Below, one piece after another: positions 4,265 to 9,284 of a stretch of DNA of 9,284 bases. This DNA is from Dehalococcoidia bacterium (GTDB taxonomy: Bacteria; Chloroflexota; Dehalococcoidia; GIF9; AB-539-J10). The first letter of the stretch is position 1; every line of letters begins with the position of its first letter. Made by a program: the position numbers and the translations under genes. The stretch covers positions 1 to 9,284 of the forward strand of contig JAUWHW010000024.1 of assembly GCA_030605665.1 (NCBI GenBank), given 5' to 3'. The notes under the pieces were generated by a model, which saw only the letters and a program-made list of their open reading frames with translations, was not told where the DNA came from and did no database searches.

Positions 4265-4945
4265 ATGCTTAAAAGGCGCTGTATCAACATAAGAGGGTGT
4301 CATTGCGAGCCGAAGGCGTGGCAATCTCATATACGCAACAGGCAACACATTAAGCTATTAGTAGTTGCTTTACTACTTGGCTTGTTGTTCATCCCTGCCT
4401 CCGCTGTATGGGCAACCTCGGTTGACCGATTATCGCTTTGCAATTTAGAGGGCTCCCCCGGCGAGGCCGTAGAGGCGGAAATAACATTAGAGGGAACTGA
4501 CCCAGAGGAAAGGTCGGGCTATTGGTATACGCATTACAAGGAGGTGGAAGGGGACAATGACAGAATGGACATCACATCCTGGATTGCGTTCGAGCCTGAG
4601 CAATATAGCATCAGAGGGGGAGAGACAAAGGTTTTTACTGTCAAGGTGACGATTCCAGGAGATGCAGGGCCAGGATTGTGGGGGGCAACATCTGAAGAGG
4701 CAGGCAAGGCAGGCCATTCGGATGAGAGGAGGACATATATCATATTCAAGGATGCCATTACCGGGGGGAATGTATACTCTGGTCTTCTAATCCCGGTTTC
4801 AGTGAAGGTTCTGGGAAATCCAAGCCCATTAGCACCTGTCATAAAATTTGTTAGGGCAAACATGATAGTAACTGTGTTAGCCATTATTATTGTGGTATTG
4901 GTGGCAGTGCTATTGAGGAGGGCGAGATTAAGGAGAGCAGGTTAA
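4265..4945 (+). CDS. membrane-anchored Ig-like protein, DUF916/WxL-interacting-like
   Basis: The 226-residue product has a hydrophobic signal segment (residues 31-47, cleavage near VWA-TS at 50), one extracellular beta domain, and a C-terminal transmembrane helix (199-217, ANMIVTVLAIIIVVLVAVLL) followed by a basic tail (RRARLRRAG). The exported part has GSPGEAVEAEITLEGTD (63-79), SWIAFEPEQYSIRGGETKVF (105-124), VKVTIPGDAGPGLWGA (126-141) and LLIPVSVKV. This order (soft strand, 'W..hEP....l..ge...', 'h.hP..a.pG.y.a', C-terminal helix and basic tail) is like DUF916-type WxL-interacting proteins and other Ig-like chaperone folds; distant and unproven. I chose ATG at 4265 because GGAGG lies just upstream; an upstream in-frame start at 4220 sits in the hairpin. 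Oddly, residues 12-22 (CHCEPKAWQSH) are encoded by a dispersed repeat. A membrane partner or anchor for the secreted subunits is the likely role. Confidence 0.8.
   Translation: MLKRRCINIRGCHCEPKAWQSHIRNRQHIKLLVVALLLGLLFIPASAVWATSVDRLSLCNLEGSPGEAVEAEITLEGTDPEERSGYWYTHYKEVEGDNDRMDITSWIAFEPEQYSIRGGETKVFTVKVTIPGDAGPGLWGATSEEAGKAGHSDERRTYIIFKDAITGGNVYSGLLIPVSVKVLGNPSPLAPVIKFVRANMIVTVLAIIIVVLVAVLLRRARLRRAG
4298..4330 (+). repeat. 33-base repeat inserted in frame in the signal peptide
   Basis: TGTCATTGCGAG begins the stretch and GGCGTGGCAATCTCAT ends it. The same words occur at 4964-4994 and, inverted, at 2327-2348. Its length is exactly 11 codons, so it leaves the reading frame open and adds residues CHCEPKAWQSH to the n-region of the exported protein. 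Flanking target duplications are not obvious. Confidence 0.75.
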
Positions 4946-4963
4946 TGAAGCAATCGCCCTTTG

Positions 4964-5157
4964 TGTCATTGCGAGCGGAGCGTGGCAATCTTATCCCAAA
5001 ATGTCATCCTGGGCCCTTCGCTTCCTGTCATTCTGAGCGTGTGAGCCGAAGCCCTGAACGAAGTGAAGGGGAAGAATCTTATACAACTCAGGGTAAACTC
5101 CGCGAAGGACTTCATCCCCGCCGAGATTGCTTTGGCATTTTGTGCCTCGCAATGACA
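4964..5157. mobile_element. MITE-like composite repeat with 12-bp terminal inverted repeats
   Basis: The element begins TGTCATTGCGAG (4964-4975) and ends CTCGCAATGACA (5146-5157), perfect inverted termini. The words inside the termini also mirror each other imperfectly (GGCAATCTTATCCCAAAATG against CATTTTG and AGATTGC on the other side). A second motif, GTCATTCTGAGCG and GAAGAATCTT, sits inside, so it may be two repeats nested together. It has no transposase, and the 78- and 83-residue open frames across it are translated repeat. It separates the DUF916-like gene, whose stop is 18 bases away, from the two-domain surface gene. Confidence 0.75.
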
Positions 5158-5185
5158 GGGAAGGAAGTCGCGTGTCATTAAGGTA

Positions 5186-5293
5186 TTGAACGAGTATAAA
5201 TACTTGCCAGGCTGCACAAAAGTGAAAGCAGCAAGTTACGTAAAGAGAGCAGGCAAGAGGTACTATTTACTGGCGCAGGCTACTCAAGTATAA
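5186..5293 (+). pseudogene. 35-codon orphan frame, possible gene remnant
   Basis: Between the MITE-like element and the next gene an open frame from TTG (5186) to TAA (5291-5293) reads YKYLPGCTKVKAASYVKRAG followed by KRYYLLAQATQV. The composition (Lys, Tyr, Ala) is protein-like and unlike the nearby repeats. There is no ATG, the ribosome site is weak, and the frame is closed upstream by a TGA at 5153-5155 inside the element. It could be the C-terminal stump of a gene cut by the insertion, or chance. No family recognised. Confidence 0.22.
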
Positions 5294-5295
5294 GA

Positions 5296-6339
5296 ATGAG
5301 CAGGTCAGGTATGAAAATAAAGAGGCGGATTTACTTTCCATTACTGATTACGCTGCTGGTTGCCCTGGCCTTGGGGGCTATTCCCTTAAGCCAGCCATCT
5401 ACAGTTTATGCCAGCCCCGATGCTGAGCGGCAAAGTCCTGATGTTCTCATAGCGCAAACTAATCTTTCTGGGGCGGTCGCTGCTATTCAGGATGACCCGG
5501 ATAGCCCAGATACAAATTGGCTGACTGCTATTATAGAGCAGAACGATACTGTTTGTCATGTGAGCTTTGCAACTCCTACTGGGAACCCCACTGAAGGAGC
5601 AGGTTTACAGGAGTTTAAGATTTTCGTTAGGAAAGACCCAGGTACAGGAACACCAACGGTGAGAATTGATTTATATGAGTCGGATGCGCTTGTAAGCACT
5701 ATTATGGCTGCTTCAGATGTTACCAGTGAAAGTGGACAATTATTCTCGGCAACTTGGGATGCGAGTTTACTAGGAACAGCAGATGGTAGTGGTGTTGAGT
5801 GTTACATTTATGGCGTTGGTGTGTCAGGAGCCAAAGCGGTCAAGACTACCGTTGAGGTTGGTGCTGTTGAGTGGAATGTTAATTATACACCTTTTTCAAC
5901 CGCAATAGAAATCAGAGCCCAAGATTATTCAACTGCGGTAACAGCCATCACGTTTCCAGAAGGTGCCCCTGGTGCTACAGTCTCCACGCCATACAATAAT
6001 GCAGACGGTAGTGGCAGCCCACAAGCGTTTGGTACCCCAGGTACGCCAGTGGTAACGCTTTTTAATGGTGGTTCTGTTACCTATACCATCTGGTATAACA
6101 TCGCCACATTCACTAATGGCATTGTATCCAGTGAGTATTACCTCATAAACGATAAGGGGGCTGCATGCACCAGCGCGGATTCTATCACCGACGCTGTGAC
6201 CTTTGATGCCGACACAAATACTGGAACAACGATAGCTGCCGGCGCTGGCAATGAAAAGGACCTCTATCTAAAGATAACTCTCAGCGAAGTAGCGGGAAAA
6301 TCAGGAACTTCGACGCTTACAATCTTGGGAGAACCATAA
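5296..6339 (+). CDS. two-domain secreted protein, paralogue of the first subunit
   Basis: The 347-residue product has a signal peptide (KIKRRIYFPLL, hydrophobic to about residue 30, cleavage near VYA-SP at 39). Residues 47-198 form one beta-rich domain with DTNWLTAIIEQNDTVCHVSF, GAGLQEFKIFVRK, TPTVRIDLYES and VEVGAVEWNVNY; I recognise this as the kind of jelly-roll-like module seen in surface and phage proteins but cannot name the family. Residues 203-347 repeat the protein at 3634: TFPEGAPGATVSTPYNN (219-235), PVVTLFN, then LYLKITLSEVAGKSGTST and LTILGEP. Cys occurs at 87, 169 and 291. The ATG at 5296 has weak Shine-Dalgarno support and an ATG at 5311 is possible. It follows the MITE-like element and lies 44 bases before the next gene, so it is probably co-transcribed. 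A tip or linker subunit pairing the shared domain with a binding module is plausible. Confidence 0.83.
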   Translation: MSRSGMKIKRRIYFPLLITLLVALALGAIPLSQPSTVYASPDAERQSPDVLIAQTNLSGAVAAIQDDPDSPDTNWLTAIIEQNDTVCHVSFATPTGNPTEGAGLQEFKIFVRKDPGTGTPTVRIDLYESDALVSTIMAASDVTSESGQLFSATWDASLLGTADGSGVECYIYGVGVSGAKAVKTTVEVGAVEWNVNYTPFSTAIEIRAQDYSTAVTAITFPEGAPGATVSTPYNNADGSGSPQAFGTPGTPVVTLFNGGSVTYTIWYNIATFTNGIVSSEYYLINDKGAACTSADSITDAVTFDADTNTGTTIAAGAGNEKDLYLKITLSEVAGKSGTSTLTILGEP

Positions 6340-6383
6340 GCTGGTTTAGGCAAAACTTTTTGTTTGTTAAGGTAAACCTTAGG

Positions 6384-8189
6384 ATGAGCATATTGGAGTA
6401 TCAAACCAGGAAGTTAATTACCGCGATATTTTTGATATTGGCGTTATTGCCATACCCCATTTATGCCGCTACCCAAGAAGCCGGCACGCTTACTTTACAG
6501 ACTTCAATAGTAACGGCCGAGCCTATTCAGATTCCGGCCGATGGCATTTCAACCTCAACTATAACCGCTGACGTCAGGTATAAAGATGGCAACCCGGTGG
6601 CGGATGGCACTGACGTGCGTTTTACTACAAATAACGGCAGCTTTATCGGCGGTGCTTTGACCATAGATAAGGAAACAGTTGGCGGCATAGCTACGGCGGA
6701 ACTGAAGTCAATATTGAGCGTCGAAACCGTTATTGCCACCATAACTGCCGAGGCTAATGGCAGTAAAGGTGCTACCTCTGTATTCTTCGTGGCCGGCGGC
6801 GCCGAGATTGTTGACTCAAAGACAGAGATAACGTCTCCCGGCGAGTACACGGTGGATGCTAAGTCTGAGGCTGATACTGAAGTTACCAAGAGCGGGGACG
6901 GGACGCCGATTATAACGGTGGCTAAATACGAGAGCAATCCTGGCGGCACGATTCCCGGTGGCTTTGCCGCCACTGGTGAATATATTGATGTGTACCTTGA
7001 CAGCACTGAGGATGTTGACCAGATTGAAATTAAGAATTACTACACCGCAGCTCAGGTGGCCGGGATTGACGAATCATCATTAATAATAAGGTGGTGGAAT
7101 GGCGAAAGCTGGGTGCAGTGCTCAGACAGCGGCGTAAATACAGAAAATGTTAACGGCTATAGCGGCTATGTGTGGGCAAAGATAAGAGCCGACACCACGC
7201 CTAATTTAACTGACCTGAGCGGTGCTGTATTTGGAGGTATGGGAACTCCCTCACCAACCGAGGACGAAGAGGAGGAAAGAGTTATCACTCGCTCCCTGTA
7301 CATAGATATCATGGGCAAGGTAACTAAAGTCAAAATCAGTTCCTCGGGGAGGCTCCTTAAATCGGTGAGGGCAACCGATGCCGAAGGACAAATAGTTCTG
7401 GAGCTTGACCGTAGGACCAAAATACTTTGCCCCGGCGGAAGAGTGCCTCAGAGGCTGGAGATGAAAGCCATCCAGATACCGCCGCCTGAGGACACAGTGG
7501 TGTTGAGGAATGTCTACAGGCTTGATGCTTACCTTTATAAATACAGCCAGACCCCTTCTCTTTTCACCATATCACCGCCAGGCAAGCTAGCTTTGAGCTA
7601 TGACCTCAGCGAGTTACCCCCTAATTCTTTATCGCTATTTACCGCTTACTACGATACCCAGAAGGGCTGGGTGGAGCTTTCTCCCGGCGATATAACTGAG
7701 GCTGACGAGCTGACAGTGGAGATAAGCGGGCCTGTGATTTTCACCATTATAGTAAAGCTGGGCCCGCCACCCCTCCCTGGTGAGCCGTGCTTCCGACCCA
7801 GCAACCTGGTCATTGAGCCCGGGGAAGTAAAGCCGGGGCAGGAAATCACCATCAGCCTTATCGTCACCAATATCGGCGGGGCAGCGGGAACCTGCACCTT
7901 AGAGCTCAAAGTTGATGGGGAGGTCAGGTCGGTAAAGAGCGTCACTTTAGAGCCCGGAGAAAGCGAGGTGGTGAGCTTCAGCATAATTGAGGCTATGGTG
8001 GGGGAGCATGTGGTGGAGATTGCCGACCTTAAGGGCGATTTCAGTATTGTGCTAATCCCCCGTCCCTGGTGGCTTCTAAGCACGGCAGCTATACCTCCCG
8101 TGATTATCATCCTTGAGCGCAGAAGAAGGTGGAAACAGAGGGTTGAGTGGAGCACGGGACTGAAGACCAAAGATTGGCTGGTAAAATGA
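6384..8189 (+). CDS. large membrane-anchored surface protein with Big_1-like and CARDB-like domains
   Basis: The 601-residue product starts with a signal peptide (hydrophobic 11-27, cleavage near IYA-AT at 28-29). Residues 43-137 are an invasin/Big_1-like Ig domain: IQIPADGISTSTITADV, DGNPVADGTDVRFTT, GIATAELKS, ATITAEANG. Residues 150-285 are another beta domain (GEYTVDAKSEADTEV, GEYIDVYLD, IEIKNYYTAAQV, NGYSGYVWAKIRADTTPNL). A run of acidic residues (PTEDEEEER, 291-299) links to a third region (300-460) ending LALSYDLSELPPNSLSLF and TAYYDTQKGWVEL, which recalls ZU5-like segments. Residues 473-557 are a CARDB-type domain (LVIEPGEVKPGQEITISLIV, TNIGGAAGTCTLELKVDG, VTLEPGESEVVSFSI). It ends with a hydrophobic segment (562-577) and basic tail (ERRRRWKQR). 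The start is ATG at 6384; a TTG at 6360 would add eight residues. It is an anchored adhesin or scaffold facing outward, probably the partner that displays the smaller secreted proteins. Domain names are by pattern, ligands unknown. Confidence 0.85.
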   Translation: MSILEYQTRKLITAIFLILALLPYPIYAATQEAGTLTLQTSIVTAEPIQIPADGISTSTITADVRYKDGNPVADGTDVRFTTNNGSFIGGALTIDKETVGGIATAELKSILSVETVIATITAEANGSKGATSVFFVAGGAEIVDSKTEITSPGEYTVDAKSEADTEVTKSGDGTPIITVAKYESNPGGTIPGGFAATGEYIDVYLDSTEDVDQIEIKNYYTAAQVAGIDESSLIIRWWNGESWVQCSDSGVNTENVNGYSGYVWAKIRADTTPNLTDLSGAVFGGMGTPSPTEDEEEERVITRSLYIDIMGKVTKVKISSSGRLLKSVRATDAEGQIVLELDRRTKILCPGGRVPQRLEMKAIQIPPPEDTVVLRNVYRLDAYLYKYSQTPSLFTISPPGKLALSYDLSELPPNSLSLFTAYYDTQKGWVELSPGDITEADELTVEISGPVIFTIIVKLGPPPLPGEPCFRPSNLVIEPGEVKPGQEITISLIVTNIGGAAGTCTLELKVDGEVRSVKSVTLEPGESEVVSFSIIEAMVGEHVVEIADLKGDFSIVLIPRPWWLLSTAAIPPVIIILERRRRWKQRVEWSTGLKTKDWLVK

Positions 8190-8196
8190 ACCGAGC

Positions 8197-8299
8197 GAAA
8201 TAAAAATGTAAAAATAAAAATGCAAAAATACAGAGCAAAGGTAAAAACATTTTTAAGTTTTGACTTTTGAATTGTCACTTTGAGTTTTGATTTTGTTAA
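8197..8299. repeat. A/T-rich dispersed repeat, copy R3
   Basis: The gap between the adhesin gene and the GAF gene holds a shorter relative of R2b. It shares a 24-base run (8224-8247 with 3418-3441) and the words AAGTTTTGACTTTTGAATT and GAGTTTTGATTTTG. It ends directly against the ribosome site AAAGGGGTGG of the GAF gene, just as R2b ends against AAAGGAGGTGAT. No promoter is evident. Confidence 0.65.
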
Positions 8300-8310
8300 A
8301 GGGGTGGTAG

Positions 8311-9027
8311 ATGGCTAACATTAAGCGAGAAAAAGAGGAACAATTAGCTCTGGCTAATATGTTGAGCCGCATCATTCTCTCCAGCTCGAATATAAGGGAG
8401 TTAGTTGAAGGTTTCGCTAAAGAGTTAAAGAGGTTGATGTCTATTGACTGGGGGACTGTTGCCTGGATAGAAAGAGGTGATACCGTTTGCCTTTTGCCCC
8501 TGTCAGGCAAAATAAACTTGAGTCGTGATTTTGAGAGCACCCTCCCTGTGGAAAGAACACCCATAGCCTGGCTAGTGGAAAATAAAAGGGCACTGTTAGA
8601 GCCTGACCTCAGAAAAGCAAGTCAGCCATGGAGTGTTAGCTTCCTGGGCAAACTGGGGAAACAAGAGATAAGGTCAATGGTGATGATGCCCTTTTTCTCA
8701 GGAAGGGAAGTTTTTGGCAGTCTTATTGTGGGCAGCAGAAAGCCAAATGTCTATAAAGAGAGGGAGCTAAAGTTGTTGAAGTACGCTGCCTCCCAGTTGG
8801 CTTTGCCCCTGGCTAACAGTTTATTGCTTCACGAGCGGCTGAGCACGCTTGTTCAGGATTTTAGAACACCTCTCACACCTGTGGTAGCCTCCAGCAGTTT
8901 GCTGGCTGAGCAGCTCCAAGCTGACCCTGAAAGTGCTGAAGCCAGGCTGAGCCAGAATATCTACCGTGCTGCTCAGGAGCTGCAAACTAAACTCTCAAAG
9001 GTCCCGGGTGCAGACAGAACGAGATAG
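8311..9027 (+). CDS. GAF protein with a degenerate histidine-kinase dimerisation tail
   Basis: The 238-residue cytoplasmic protein opens with a helix (IKREKEEQLALANMLSRI) leading into a GAF domain (about 20-175): LVEGFAKELKRLMSIDWGTV, AWIERGD, TPIAWLVENKRALLEPDL, EIRSMVMMPFFSGREVFGSL, IVGSRKPNVYKERELKLLKY, the usual GAF order ending in a long helix. Residues 181-200 (VQDFRTPLTP, VVASSSLLAE) align with the H-box of sensor kinases, 'HELRTPLTP...': the phosphate-accepting His is replaced by Gln 182. The helix continues to ARLSQNIYRAAQEL and stops at 238 with no HATPase domain. It therefore looks like a truncated or decayed kinase, or a sensor that only dimerises. Start ATG has AAAGGGGTGG upstream, ending three bases before it. 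It follows the surface genes after a repeat gap and may report to them (inference). The tail SKVPGADRTR does not look like a kinase and the downstream sequence is repeat, which favours truncation. Confidence 0.82.
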   Translation: MANIKREKEEQLALANMLSRIILSSSNIRELVEGFAKELKRLMSIDWGTVAWIERGDTVCLLPLSGKINLSRDFESTLPVERTPIAWLVENKRALLEPDLRKASQPWSVSFLGKLGKQEIRSMVMMPFFSGREVFGSLIVGSRKPNVYKERELKLLKYAASQLALPLANSLLLHERLSTLVQDFRTPLTPVVASSSLLAEQLQADPESAEARLSQNIYRAAQELQTKLSKVPGADRTR

Positions 9028-9101
9028 GATACCTGGCGCCACGCCTTCACATATCTTGCCTCTGGCATTTTACCCTCTGAAGCTCCAATAATAGCAATAA
9101 T

Positions 9102-9130
9102 TGTAGGGGCGAGGCTTTAGCCCCGACCAA
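9102..9130. repeat. short palindromic GGGGC...GCCCC element
   Basis: GGGGC-GAGGCTTTA-GCCCC (9106-9124) can form a five-pair stem, and GGCTTTAGCC inside is itself a perfect palindrome. It resembles the short REP-like 'GTAGGGGCGAGGCTTTAGC' words that recur in many uncultivated genomes. It lies about 80 bases after the GAF gene stop and could also end its transcript. Confidence 0.5.
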
Positions 9131-9134
9131 CTTC

Positions 9135-9284
9135 AATAAAATTCTAATATCTAAGCTCCAAATCCTAAACAAATCCTAACAAATATCAAAAATCAAAGAT
9201 AAAAAATTAAAATTACAATTCAAAATGTAAAAAGGCTTTACTAAACTGATTTTTAACTTTTGCTCTGTCATTTTGCATCTTGCT
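9135..9284. repeat. A/T-rich dispersed repeat, copy R4, inverted relative to R1
   Basis: Its reverse complement repeats R1: 9209-9284 is identical to 668-743 for 76 bases, then diverges but keeps GATTTGTTAGGATTTGTTTAG-like words and GATATTAGAATTTTA. The repeat runs to the window edge and may continue. No gene is visible from 9028 to 9284. Confidence 0.85.

Noticed and set aside
4945..5217. Open frames of 78 (plus) and 83 (minus) codons
   Set aside because: They span the MITE-like element with its inverted termini; the peptides are the typical translation of TGTCATTGCGAG and GTCATTCTGAGCG repeats.
6332..6360. AACCA/TGGTT hairpin and T-run after the 5296 gene as a terminator
   Set aside because: The five-pair A/T-containing stem overlaps the stop codon and the T-run lies ten bases away; the next gene starts 44 bases later, so read-through is more likely.
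6527..7006. Long minus-strand frame of 159 codons, also 7649-8278
   Set aside because: Both are antisense to the large surface protein; their length follows from the codon bias of a Thr/Ser/Val-rich gene, and no ribosome site or family motif is seen.

Overview
The window is a bacterial accessory region, most likely from an uncultivated member of the Chloroflexota (Dehalococcoidia-like). I infer this from the style of the secreted beta-rich proteins, the dense A/T-rich dispersed repeats between operons, the 'TGTCATTGCGAG' type repeats, the frequent GTG/TTG starts and the small toxin-antitoxin (TA) modules. There is no rRNA, tRNA or other phylogenetic marker, so this assignment is weak. I saw no CRISPR array, transposase or phage gene.

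Left third (1-3000), small defence/TA-type genes. On the minus strand a DUF4258 gene is followed by a DUF2283 gene. A HicB-like antitoxin (844-1197, minus) appears to carry the last part of a HicA toxin fused in frame at its C-terminus. A DUF433 antitoxin and a DUF5615 PIN-like toxin overlap on the plus strand (1502-2169). A 53-residue orphan gene overlaps a retropepsin-like aspartic protease gene on the minus strand (2997-2417). The HicB and DUF433 promoters each carry a short palindrome over the -10 element, as expected for autoregulated TA operons.

Middle control region (2998-3633), with no long gene. It holds a minus-strand promoter for the protease pair, dispersed repeats, and a striking plus-strand array: four direct CTTAACC repeats about 11 bp apart, followed nine bases later by TACAAT and then a perfect 9-bp inverted repeat. 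This is the layout of a PhoB/SphR-type Pho box promoter and it points at the secreted-protein cluster. The roughly 330-base leader contains an A/T-rich repeat and a 12-base perfect anti-Shine-Dalgarno complement far from any proper start.

Right part (3634-9027), a probable cell-surface operon on the plus strand. In order it encodes a small secreted beta-rich protein, a membrane-anchored Ig-like protein resembling DUF916/WxL-interacting proteins, a two-domain secreted protein whose second half is a paralogue of the first protein, a 601-residue surface protein (Big_1-like and CARDB-like Ig domains plus a C-terminal membrane anchor), and a GAF protein whose C-terminus looks like a histidine-kinase dimerisation helix without its histidine and without an ATPase domain. 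A stable hairpin after the first gene may set stoichiometry between an abundant subunit and its partners. My best hypothesis is a phosphate-responsive extracellular fibre, coat or adhesin system with two paralogous subunits, a membrane chaperone/anchor and a large anchored adhesin.

The flanks are marked by a 76-bp perfect inverted repeat (668-743 against 9209-9284). It is part of a dispersed A/T-rich repeat family with further relatives upstream of the secreted-protein gene and upstream of the GAF gene.
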